Shown one piece after another: positions 56,954 through 64,000 of a stretch of 64,000 nt of DNA. Under the pieces are notes generated by a model that ran no database searches, was not told the DNA's origin, and saw nothing but the letters and a program-made list of their open reading frames with translations. The stretch is from Pectinatus cerevisiiphilus (GTDB taxonomy: Bacteria; Bacillota; Negativicutes; Selenomonadales; Selenomonadaceae). Position 1 is the first letter of the stretch. Every line of letters starts with the position of its first letter. The DNA lies in the NCBI RefSeq assembly GCF_004341685.1, contig NZ_SMAA01000003.1:1-64000 (forward strand), read 5' to 3'. The translations under genes and the position numbers were made by a program.

Positions 56954-57015
56954 AAGTGATACCATATAACTAATTGTTTACTAAATTAAAACGAATGTAA
57001 CATAGGGGGAATGAA

Positions 57016-57966
57016 TTGACTATGCAGAAACTGATAACTGAAGTTTTAAATATTAGATATCCTATTATTCAAGGCGGTATGGCTTGGATATCTGAAGCGC
57101 AGCTTACGGCAGCTGTTTCTAATGCTGGCGGTGCGGGAATCATTTCAAGCGGTGGAAGGACAACTGATTTTGTCCGCGACCAGATACGCCTTACAAAAAA
57201 ATTGACAGATAAACCTTTTGGTGTGAATATGATGCTTATGGCTCCTAATAAGGAAGAAATATTAACAGTTATTTGTGAAGAAAAGCCTGCTTTTGTTACT
57301 TTGGGTGCAGGCAATCCTGTTCCATATTTTGCAAAATTGCATGAGGCTGGCATAAAGGCTGTTCCTGTAATTCCTAATGTTAAATTAGCGAAAAGAGTGG
57401 CAGCGGCAGGTGCTGATGCATTAGTAGCTGAAGGTATGGAAGCAGGTGGACATATAGGCGTTTTATCTACAATGGCATTGATGGAACAGGTTATCCCGGC
57501 TGTTGATATACCGGTTGTGATGGCAGGCGGTTTTGCCGACGGAAGAGGTTTGGCAGCTGCATTGTTGATGGGCGCGGCTGGAGTACAGATGGGGACACGT
57601 TTCCTTGTGGCTGAAGAATGTCAGGTACACCAAAATGTAAAGAACAAACTTTTGGCTGCTGTAGATACAGATACCATCGTTACAGGATATACTCTTGGTG
57701 CCGCAGTGCGTGGCTTGAAGAATAAATTTTCACAGGATTTTGTCGCAAAAGAAAATAGTGGCAATACATCGAAGGAAGAGCTTATAAAAATGGCTACAGG
57801 AACCAATAAACTGGCTGCTGTGGACGGTGATGTTGAATATGGGATGGTACAGGCGGGAGAAAGTTTGACACCGCTTAAAAAAATAGAACCGGTGAAGGAT
57901 ATCATCGAGTCGATTATAAAAGAAGCGCGGGTAGTGCTTCAACAGGCGGGGCAAGTCCGCTTGTAA
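57016..57966 (+). CDS. fabK: Enoyl-ACP reductase FabK
   Basis: 316 residues. FMN-dependent enoyl-[acyl carrier protein] reductase, last step of the fatty acid elongation cycle. Family marks: YPIIQGGMAWIS, NAGGAGII, DKPFGVNMMLM, LGAGNPVPY, VAEGMEAGGHIG and GTRFLVAEEC. The nitronate monooxygenases share the fold, but the GMEAGGHIG loop and overall match favour FabK. Start TTG 57016 (GGGGG 6 bases upstream) or ATG 57022. No other fab genes nearby. Confidence 0.85.
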   Translation: MTMQKLITEVLNIRYPIIQGGMAWISEAQLTAAVSNAGGAGIISSGGRTTDFVRDQIRLTKKLTDKPFGVNMMLMAPNKEEILTVICEEKPAFVTLGAGNPVPYFAKLHEAGIKAVPVIPNVKLAKRVAAAGADALVAEGMEAGGHIGVLSTMALMEQVIPAVDIPVVMAGGFADGRGLAAALLMGAAGVQMGTRFLVAEECQVHQNVKNKLLAAVDTDTIVTGYTLGAAVRGLKNKFSQDFVAKENSGNTSKEELIKMATGTNKLAAVDGDVEYGMVQAGESLTPLKKIEPVKDIIESIIKEARVVLQQAGQVRL

Positions 57967-57973
57967 GAATGAT

Positions 57974-58026
57974 TGAAGTCCATGCTGATATTGCATGGAC
58001 TTCAGTAATCAAAAAATCTTTTTTAA
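57974..58026 (+). terminator. Hairpin after fabK, probable terminator
   Basis: Perfect 12-bp stem 57974-57985/57993-58004 with a 7-base loop. The TGATT at its foot also pairs with AATCA at 58007-58011. T-rich sequence lies a few bases later (58018-58024). The remaining region to motA (to 58191) shows nothing else clear. Confidence 0.65.
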
Positions 58027-58191
58027 TAGGTATGGCAGGGCTTATTTGAATATTTTGCTGAGCAGAAGTTTCTATTAGGGAAAATAAAAAATAATTTATA
58101 TAGGATTTTTAATATGCAGTATTGAATATATAGTAGGTCAGATCAATGCTTTTTATATAAACGGATTTATTGATTCAGGGAGGAATTGAGC

Positions 58192-58977
58192 TTGGAAAAA
58201 TCTACACTTATAGGTTTAGTCGCAGGTTTTTTATCGTTAGGGATAGGATATGTGCTAAAGGGAGCAGATCCGTCAGTATTAATTAATCCAGCAGCGTATT
58301 TGATAATTTTGGGAGGGACGTTTTCCTGTTTATTTACAGGTTTTACTCTCGAACAAATGAGAACTTTTCCCAAATTGATAAAAAAGACCTTGCAACCACC
58401 TGACAATAAGCCTAAAGGTGAGCTCCTTCACTTGTTTGTGGAGCTGTCACAAATTGCACGTCGAGAAGGTATTCTGGCATTAGAAAATCGGATCAATGAA
58501 ATACAGGATCCTTTTTTTCGTTCAGGTTTGTCGATGGTCATTGATGGTATGGACCCAGAGTTCGTCAGTGATGTATTAGAAGCAGAACTACAGGTTATGG
58601 AACACCGTCATGCCGAATGTATGTCTATATTTGTCCAGGCGGGTACATACGCACCTACACTTGGTGTATTGGGAGCAGTTGTCGGTCTTATTGCCGCCTT
58701 AGGGAATTTGGCTGATATAGTCGCATTGGGACACGCCATTTCTGCGGCGTTTGTGGCTACACTGCTTGGTATATTTACAGGTTATGTATTATGGCTGCCA
58801 ATAGCTAATAAGTTGAAGATATTGTCCCAGATGGAAATTGCCCAGAAACGAATGATTATTGAAGGTATTTTATCTTTGCAGGCTGGTGATTCACCGACGG
58901 CTATAGAAGCTAAGCTGATGATATTTATTCCGCAGACAGAACGGGATTTATTGAAATCCGAAAAAGTAGGTGAATGA
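58192..58977 (+). CDS. motA: Flagellar motor protein MotA
   Basis: 261 residues from the TTG at 58192, eight bases after AGGGAGG; a TTG two codons earlier is too close. Four membrane segments, with PAAYLIILGGTF near the start and the stator segments APTLGVLGAVVGLIAAL and ISAAFVATLLGIFTGYVLWLP. With MotB it makes the stator ring that turns ion flow into rotation. H+ or Na+ use cannot be decided here. Confidence 0.94.
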   Translation: MEKSTLIGLVAGFLSLGIGYVLKGADPSVLINPAAYLIILGGTFSCLFTGFTLEQMRTFPKLIKKTLQPPDNKPKGELLHLFVELSQIARREGILALENRINEIQDPFFRSGLSMVIDGMDPEFVSDVLEAELQVMEHRHAECMSIFVQAGTYAPTLGVLGAVVGLIAALGNLADIVALGHAISAAFVATLLGIFTGYVLWLPIANKLKILSQMEIAQKRMIIEGILSLQAGDSPTAIEAKLMIFIPQTERDLLKSEKVGE

Positions 58978-58978
58978 A

Positions 58979-59752
58979 GTGGCACGAAAAAAAAGAGCTA
59001 AACCAAAAGAGGACCATCCGAGTGAAGCATGGTTGTTGCCATACTCAGATTTGATGACGTTATTGTTGGCACTTTTTATAGTCCTTTATGCTATAAATGC
59101 AGCTTCTAGTAAAACTAATTCGGAGGACGTTACTGCTACGTTCAGGCATGGCTTTAATGCAGGCGGGATATCGTTTTTTGATAAAATGGGATCACAAAAT
59201 GGCTATACAGCTTATTTAACGGAAGATCAGTCTAAGGAGAAATCGGTCAATAATTATGTGGCTGAAAATGATAAGTTGGAAAAAGAACGGGCAAAATTGG
59301 AAGCTTATATAAAAGAGAATAATTTGCAAAATGAAGTCAGTACACAATTAACTGAACAAGGGCTGATGGTCCGTATCAAGGAAAAGGCGCTGTTTCCGTC
59401 AGGCAGTGCTGATTTGACAAATGATTCGGACAGAATAACTACAGTTGTCGCTTCTGTATTGGGATCTGTAAAAGAAAATGTCACAATATCGGGATATACG
59501 GATAATGTGCCTATTGCCAACAGCAGGTATCCTTCAAACTGGGAATTGAGTTCACAGCGTGCTTTGAACTTTATGAAGGGTGTTTTTGCAAAAAATCCAC
59601 AGCTGGATCCAGCTCGATTCCAAGCTACTGGCTATAGTGAATATCATCCTATTGTTCCCAATGATACGCCAGAGAATAGGGCGCAGAATCGACGTGTTGA
59701 GGTCTTGATAGCACGCAGCTATAGTTCATCAGAGATGCAGACAATCAAGTAG
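58979..59752 (+). CDS. motB: Flagellar motor protein MotB
   Basis: 257 residues from GTG 58979, one base after the motA stop, with AGGTGA upstream; a GTG at 58970 would overlap. A single helix contains the ion-binding aspartate D24 in PYSDLMTLLLALFIVLYA. A linker is followed by an OmpA-like peptidoglycan domain (SGYTDNVPIANSRYPSNWELS, PENRAQNRRVEVLI). Confidence 0.94.
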   Translation: MARKKRAKPKEDHPSEAWLLPYSDLMTLLLALFIVLYAINAASSKTNSEDVTATFRHGFNAGGISFFDKMGSQNGYTAYLTEDQSKEKSVNNYVAENDKLEKERAKLEAYIKENNLQNEVSTQLTEQGLMVRIKEKALFPSGSADLTNDSDRITTVVASVLGSVKENVTISGYTDNVPIANSRYPSNWELSSQRALNFMKGVFAKNPQLDPARFQATGYSEYHPIVPNDTPENRAQNRRVEVLIARSYSSSEMQTIK

Positions 59753-59889
59753 TTTTATTAATTTTATAGATATATTAATGCATATTAGATTTTTGTTGAT
59801 AAAACATTAGAATTTAATATGCATTTATTATACTCAGATAGTTTGCTATTCTCTTATATAGAAATGGCAAAACAATGGAGGGAATAAAT

Positions 59890-61443
59890 TTGCGTATCGC
59901 AACAAAGGAAGAAATACGGCAGGTAGATAAAAAAGCAATTGAAGAATACGGTATAGAAGAAATAGCCCTTATGGAGAATGCAGGACGGGCAGTTGCTGAC
60001 GCTGCTGCCGCCTTTTTTGAGCATATAAAAGGAACTTCTGTTTTTGTGGCTGCGGGAACTGGTAATAATGGTGGTGATGCATTTGTGGCCGCAAGGCATT
60101 TGCTGAATAATAATGCTAAGGTAACTATTTTTGTTGTTGGTAATATGGAGCATATGACAAAATCAGCCCACATCAATTACAATGTATTAGAACGTATGCA
60201 GGCTAATTTATATCATATTGATACAGAATGTGACTGGGATAAAGTAAAACTTGCCTTAGAATTGTCAGATGTTATAATTGACGGTATCTGCGGAACAGGA
60301 ATTACACTTCCACTGCGTAAAGAGCAGCAGAAAATGGTAACCTGCATTAACAAGGTGCATAAGCCTGTAGTCGCTGTTGATGTTCCCAGTGGACTTGAAA
60401 GCGATAAGGGGATTGTTTATGAAGGACAGGCTGTTAAAGCTACAGTAACAGTAACTATGGGCATTCCCAAGACGGGGCTTCTGCTTTATCCTGGAGCATA
60501 TTATGTAGGAAAGCTTATAGACGATAATATTGGCATACCATTATCTATACTCAATGACGCAGATATTCGACAGCGTCTGATAGATGAATGCCTGGTTAAA
60601 AATATTATTCCACCTCGTTCTATGGAGGTCCATAAGGCAACTTGTGGCAGAGTTTTGGTTTTGGCAGGTTCAATAGGCTATACAGGAGCTGCTGCGCTCT
60701 GTGCGCAAGCTGCGCTTCGGGTAGGGGCAGGGCTGGTCACTTTAGCGGCAGCCAAAAGTTTGTATCCTGTTTTTGCAGCGAAGATGACAGAGGTAATTGT
60801 TACACCATTGCCAGAGACTGCTGCAGGCGCATTGGGAATGAAGGCTGCTGATGTCCTGTTGCCGAGAGAAGAAAGTTATGATACCATTTTAATGGGACCA
60901 GGATTAGGCAGGGCAGAAGAAACTATGGAATTTGTCCGTAGTTTTGCTGCAAGTGTAAAAAAACCGCTTGTCTTGGACGCAGATGCAATATTTGCTTTTG
61001 CCGGACATGCAGCAGAGCTGAAAAAATGTGCTTTTCCTCCGATATTGACACCACATCTGGGAGAGATGGCCAATCTGTTGCAGATCAAGGTAAAAGACCT
61101 TAAAAAGGATTTATGGGAATATGCTAGAAAAGCCGCAGTAGAATACAATTGCGTATTCATCCTTAAAAGTGAAAAGACCATTGTTGCTTGTCCTGATGGC
61201 AATATCTTTTTGACAACAGTAGGAAACCCTGGTATGGCTACTGCAGGGTGCGGTGATGTACTAGCTGGTGTGACGGCAGCTTTGCGAGCTGACCGCATGG
61301 ATGAAAAAAAGGCTGCTATTGCAGCCGTTTATATACATGGTAAAGCAGGTGATAAGGCAGCTGAAAAAGGGATGGCAGGACTTACCGCCGGAGATATTGT
61401 CCAAAACATTCAGGTAGCTCGCAGATCTGTAGATGGCAAATGA
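59890..61443 (+). CDS. nnr: Bifunctional NAD(P)H-hydrate repair enzyme
   Basis: 517 residues from TTG 59890 (GGAGGG 8-10 bases upstream). N-terminal epimerase domain (YjeF_N, about 1-210, GTGNNGGDAFVAARHL and AVDVPSGLESDKG) and C-terminal ADP-dependent dehydratase domain (about 225-510, MGPGLGRAEE, NPGMATAGCGDVLAG). It repairs hydrated NADH and NADPH. Both domains are intact. A weak AT-rich hairpin (59777-59787/59815-59825) lies between it and motB. Confidence 0.95.
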   Translation: MRIATKEEIRQVDKKAIEEYGIEEIALMENAGRAVADAAAAFFEHIKGTSVFVAAGTGNNGGDAFVAARHLLNNNAKVTIFVVGNMEHMTKSAHINYNVLERMQANLYHIDTECDWDKVKLALELSDVIIDGICGTGITLPLRKEQQKMVTCINKVHKPVVAVDVPSGLESDKGIVYEGQAVKATVTVTMGIPKTGLLLYPGAYYVGKLIDDNIGIPLSILNDADIRQRLIDECLVKNIIPPRSMEVHKATCGRVLVLAGSIGYTGAAALCAQAALRVGAGLVTLAAAKSLYPVFAAKMTEVIVTPLPETAAGALGMKAADVLLPREESYDTILMGPGLGRAEETMEFVRSFAASVKKPLVLDADAIFAFAGHAAELKKCAFPPILTPHLGEMANLLQIKVKDLKKDLWEYARKAAVEYNCVFILKSEKTIVACPDGNIFLTTVGNPGMATAGCGDVLAGVTAALRADRMDEKKAAIAAVYIHGKAGDKAAEKGMAGLTAGDIVQNIQVARRSVDGK

Positions 61444-61477
61444 AAATATTAATATTAAGTATCTTAAGTTTAATATA

Positions 61478-61494
61478 GTAAATTGACAATTTAC
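61478..61494. promoter_or_regulatory. 17-nt palindrome over the mazEF -35 box (operator)
   Basis: GTAAATTG-A-CAATTTAC is a perfect palindrome (8+1+8) and contains the TTGACA hexamer. It is the likely binding site for the MazE-type ribbon-helix-helix antitoxin, giving autoregulation. Binding is inference. Confidence 0.55.
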
Positions 61495-61511
61495 GTTAAA
61501 CCCCATATACT
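61483..61511 (+). promoter_or_regulatory. mazEF promoter
   Basis: TTGACA (61483-61488), 17 bases, TATACT (61506-61511): a near-consensus housekeeping promoter. The start point would be near 61518, about 40 bases before the mazE start. Confidence 0.8.
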
Positions 61512-61559
61512 ATAAATAATTGTATCCTGTTGTATCGCAAGAGTATAGGAGGGGTTTTA

Positions 61560-61802
61560 TTGTCCGCGTGCAGACGTATTGTTATTGACTTGCCTAACGA
61601 TCTGGCTGGTGAATTGGAAAATTTAGCACAGGCGGAGCAGACTAGTCATGAAGAGTTATTATGTAAGGCTGTTCAGTCATACATTGAAGATTGTAAACAT
61701 AGGAATATTGTGGAACAAATGAAAAAAGGTTATAGGGAAATGGGGTCAATCAATATAACTATAGCGGAAGAAGGTTTATATGGAGGGATATCAAAAAAAT
61801 GA
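61560..61802 (+). CDS. mazE: MazE/EndoAI-type antitoxin (ribbon-helix-helix)
   Basis: 80 residues from TTG 61560, with AGGAGGGG 8 bases upstream; longer frames lack a site. [19 protein letters not shown] forms the DNA-binding ribbon and helix; the C-terminal half, as in Bacillus EndoAI, should wrap the toxin. It overlaps the toxin gene by 23 bases, which couples the two. Confidence 0.85.
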   Translation: MSACRRIVIDLPNDLAGELENLAQAEQTSHEELLCKAVQSYIEDCKHRNIVEQMKKGYREMGSINITIAEEGLYGGISKK

Positions 61803-62157
61803 CCGCACAGTGATAAAACGCGGTGATATTTTTTATGCTAATCTCAGCCCAGTAGTTGGTTCTGAGCAGGGAGGATCGCGTCCAGTTTTGATATTGCAGA
61901 ATAATATTGGCAATAAATACAGTCCTACGATAATCGTTGCTGCGATAACTGCACAGATAACGAAGGGCAAATTGCCCACACATATAGAACTGAAGGCAGA
62001 CAAATGCAAACTGGAACGCGATTCTGTTGTACTGCTGGAGCAATTGAGAACTATCGATAAGAAAAGACTTCGCAATAAAATTACTACACTTGATAATAAC
62101 ATAATGAAAAGCGTGGATGAGGCTGTAAAAGTCAGTATGGGGCTAGTACAGTTTTAA
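61780..62157 (+). CDS. mazF: MazF/EndoA mRNA interferase toxin
   Basis: 125 residues. [20 protein letters not shown] and [20 protein letters not shown] match Bacillus EndoA closely; the active-site arginine and threonine are in SRPVLI and AAITAQ, with LEQLRTIDK. It cleaves mRNA at a short sequence. AAGAAGG lies 6 bases before ATG 61780, inside mazE; about ten residues longer than EndoA at the N-terminus. Confidence 0.93.
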   Translation: MEGYQKNDRTVIKRGDIFYANLSPVVGSEQGGSRPVLILQNNIGNKYSPTIIVAAITAQITKGKLPTHIELKADKCKLERDSVVLLEQLRTIDKKRLRNKITTLDNNIMKSVDEAVKVSMGLVQF

Positions 62158-62501
62158 ACGGAATTAGAATATCAGCGGCAGAATTAAACGATGAGTGATG
62201 ATATGAAGATGGATTATAGTTACTTTATAAATTGGGCAATAACACCTGACAGCGATATGAACGGGAATGTGTAATACATAAATTAGGTATCTGAATACTG
62301 AAAATGGTTTTGCCGCTTTTTAGTGACATTAAAAGGAAAAACACGGCTTTAAGAATAATTGTTATTTATTATTTTGAGGCATGGTAATAGAGAAAACTTG
62401 TCGATTGACTATTGTATTCTTTTACAGCAAAAAGGAGCAGCATGGTCTATGGACGGTAAAAATATCGGAGAATTGGATCTGATGGAAAGTGAGTAGCAGT
62501 T
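62158..62501 (+). other. 344-base region between mazF and the amidase
   Basis: No long frame. A 27-codon frame at 62191-62274 has no good ribosome site. A 15-residue frame, 62449-62496, starts 11 bases after AAAGGAG and ends six bases before the TTG of the amidase; it could be a leader peptide coupled to it. No hairpin or clear promoter was found. Confidence 0.35.
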
Positions 62502-63545
62502 TTGTTAAAAAAGACATCGTTATTTTTAGTACTTGCAATATTTTTGTTTCAAGCGGTTTGTTTAGCAGGTTCTTTTTCGCCGGATGATTTTCGGTATAGT
62601 GTTCTGCGGTCATCTTCAGTCACAAATTATTTACATATGGAATTTAGACTGAGTGACAAAAATACCAAATATACTTTACAGGTGAATCCGGAAAATAAAA
62701 GGGAGCTTTTTCTGACTATTTCTGATACAAAGCTCAAGCACAATAATTTAAAGCAGACTGCATTGGATGGTGAGTTTGCCGATAAGATAAGCTTTAAAGA
62801 TGACGGCGCCAATATCAGGGCAGTCATTTCTCTTCCGTATGATGCTGACCAAGCTGATTACAAGGCATATATGGTTGATAACAATAAGTCCAAATCGGGA
62901 AATAATGTTTTGGCAGTTGATATTAGTAAAAAAGAAGTGCAAAAGTCTGTATCGCCATCGCTGCAGGCGGTAGCGGGACATGTTATAGTTATTGATCCAG
63001 GGCATGGAGGCAGTGATTCAGGTGCTGTTGGGCCTGATGGGATAATGGAAAAAAATGTTACACTTGCTGTAGCCCAAAAGGTGTATAATATTCTTGTCAA
63101 TAATGGGGCTACTGTAATTATGACACGCACCACGGATAGAGATGTATATGCACCTAATGCCAGTGCCGTAGATGAATTGCAGGCACGTGTTAATGTGGGC
63201 GAATTTACAAGAGGTACAGATATTTTCTTAAGTATTCATGCAAATTCTTTTTCTAGTCCTTCTGCTAATGGGACAGGAACCTATTATTATCAATATTCGC
63301 CGCAAGGTGAAAGACTGGCTTCACTGATGCAGGAAGAAATGATAAATGCTAACGGACTTACTGACAGAGGGACGGCGGCAGCTAATTTTTATGTCTTGAA
63401 ACATACGTCTATGCCTTCGGCATTGATAGAGCTTGCATTTATATCCAATTATCAGGAAGAACAGCTGCTGAACAGCGATGATTTTCAAGAAACGATGGCA
63501 GAAGCTATCTGTAGAGGCATCAGCAGATATTTCCAAGGTAGTTAA
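62502..63545 (+). CDS. N-acetylmuramoyl-L-alanine amidase (AMIN + Amidase_3)
   Basis: 347 residues. Signal peptide about 1-23 (VCLAG). An AMIN-like beta domain (about 30-150) is followed by Amidase_3 with IDPGHGGSDSGAVGPDG, EKNVTLAVAQKV, FLSIHANSFSS and SALIELAFISN, holding the zinc and catalytic residues. It splits the amide bond between MurNAc and the stem peptide during septum cleavage. The AMIN domain fits envelopes with an outer membrane. Start TTG. Confidence 0.92.
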   Translation: MLKKTSLFLVLAIFLFQAVCLAGSFSPDDFRYSVLRSSSVTNYLHMEFRLSDKNTKYTLQVNPENKRELFLTISDTKLKHNNLKQTALDGEFADKISFKDDGANIRAVISLPYDADQADYKAYMVDNNKSKSGNNVLAVDISKKEVQKSVSPSLQAVAGHVIVIDPGHGGSDSGAVGPDGIMEKNVTLAVAQKVYNILVNNGATVIMTRTTDRDVYAPNASAVDELQARVNVGEFTRGTDIFLSIHANSFSSPSANGTGTYYYQYSPQGERLASLMQEEMINANGLTDRGTAAANFYVLKHTSMPSALIELAFISNYQEEQLLNSDDFQETMAEAICRGISRYFQGS

Positions 63546-63560
63546 GGAGGGGTAAATAGT

Positions 63561-64000
63561 TTGAAGCAAATAAAAACAGTACTGGCGGTATTTCTGGTTC
63601 TTTCAGTGGTTTTAGTAGCCGGATGTAGCAGTAATACTGATAATAAGGAACAGGCCGGCCAACAAAATGGGCAGATAACGGCTAATGACCAGGCTAAACC
63701 AGAAAAAGCTGCTCCAGATAAAAAAGCGGCAAAGAATATTAAGATGACAGTGTATTTTCCAGATGAGAACGGGCAAAAACTGATTGCTGCAGAAAGAACA
63801 CTGGACATTTCCACTGACGATAAATATACTGCGGCAATTAAAGCTTTATTACAGGGGCCGAAAAAGGGTGAAGGCATAGCCATTATTCCTGCGGGAACTA
63901 AGTTATTAGGTGTTACTGTCAACAAGGACGGACTTGCCGAAGTTAACTTTGACAATACGTTTGTTAAAAAGTTCTCAGGGGGCTCTACAGGAGAAATAAT
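63561..64000 (+). CDS. GerMN-domain lipoprotein (partial, right edge)
   Basis: 146 codons seen; the gene runs off the window. Start TTG with AAGGAGGGG upstream. Signal peptide with a lipobox (VLVAGC, cysteine about 21), a low-complexity linker rich in Q, N, K and A, then a GerMN-type domain (MTVYFPDENGQKLIAAERTL, GTKLLGVTVNKDGLAEVNF). It follows the amidase after 15 bases and probably works with it at the cell wall. GerMN is also found in non-sporeformers. Confidence 0.85.
   Translation, partial: MKQIKTVLAVFLVLSVVLVAGCSSNTDNKEQAGQQNGQITANDQAKPEKAAPDKKAAKNIKMTVYFPDENGQKLIAAERTLDISTDDKYTAAIKALLQGPKKGEGIAIIPAGTKLLGVTVNKDGLAEVNFDNTFVKKFSGGSTGEI

Noticed and set aside
56312-56965. 217-codon minus-strand frame over the cyclophilin and GIY-YIG genes
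   Set aside because: Both plus-strand genes are clear family members with ribosome sites; the antisense frame has no recognisable domain.
57016-57966. Nitronate monooxygenase as alternative name
   Set aside because: The sequence follows FabK more closely (GMEAGGHIG, DKPFGVNMML, GAGNP); kept only as a fold relative.
1-64000. tRNA, rRNA, CRISPR, prophage or complete insertion sequence
   Set aside because: I looked in all gaps over 70 bases and saw no cloverleaf, repeat-spacer pattern, integrase or transposase frame.

Overview
The window is AT-rich bacterial DNA. It looks like a diderm Firmicute of the class Negativicutes, probably a motile, non-sporulating Selenomonas/Pectinatus/Megamonas-like organism; the genus is inference. 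One genome stretch carries Gram-negative envelope genes (lptD, a late lipid A acyltransferase, heptose kinase and adenylyltransferase, heptosyltransferases, O-antigen ligase, an AMIN-domain amidase) next to typically Firmicute sets (glgC-glgD, murE to ftsZ with DUF881 and the small basic protein, cdaA-cdaR-glmM, a MazE/EndoA pair, fabK). Many genes start with TTG.

Layout. 1-281: no solid gene, but a perfect 21-bp hairpin. 282-14158, minus strand: one LPS operon reading lptD, hldA, hldC, waaC-like, lpxL-like, Stealth phosphotransferase, GT4, GT4, GT9, GT4, HtrL/YibB, O-antigen ligase, GT8. 14279-26170, minus strand: a complete glycogen operon, glgC, glgD, glgP, glgB, glgA and a GH13-GH77 fusion, closed by an intrinsic terminator. 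26523-30425, minus strand: an M48 protease, a CYTH protein, a small membrane protein and a YddA-type ABC exporter-like protein. 30570-44667, plus strand: an unknown membrane protein, then the division and wall cluster rsmH, ftsL, murE, murF, mraY, murD, murG, murC, ddl, ftsQ, DUF881, sbp, ftsZ. 44794-50271, plus strand: a membrane-anchored solute-binding protein, rimO, cinA and a DEAD-box helicase. 50432-55214, minus strand: cdaA, cdaR, a COG2509 flavoprotein and glmM. 55480-64000, plus strand: an MBL-fold hydrolase, cyclophilin, GIY-YIG protein, fabK, motA-motB, the NAD(P)H-hydrate repair enzyme, mazE-mazF, the amidase, and a GerMN lipoprotein cut by the window edge.

How the genes work together. 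The minus-strand LPS operon makes ADP-heptose precursors, builds and decorates the core, finishes lipid A and delivers LPS to the outer membrane. The glycogen operon makes ADP-glucose, polymerises and branches it, and degrades it with phosphorylase plus a fused debranching/disproportionating enzyme. The dcw cluster supplies most peptidoglycan precursor steps but lacks mraZ, ftsI, ftsW, murB and ftsA at their usual places. The c-di-AMP operon links cyclase, its regulator and phosphoglucosamine mutase, with an unexplained flavoprotein in the middle.

No tRNA, rRNA, CRISPR array, prophage or complete insertion sequence was seen. The most checkable unusual points are: the division-gene gaps; the GH13-GH77 fusion; the two-cysteine short LptD; the Stealth and HtrL proteins in an LPS operon; the flavoprotein in the cdaA operon; and a 17-nt palindrome on the -35 box of a near-consensus mazEF promoter. 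I found no clearly new defence or mobile system.
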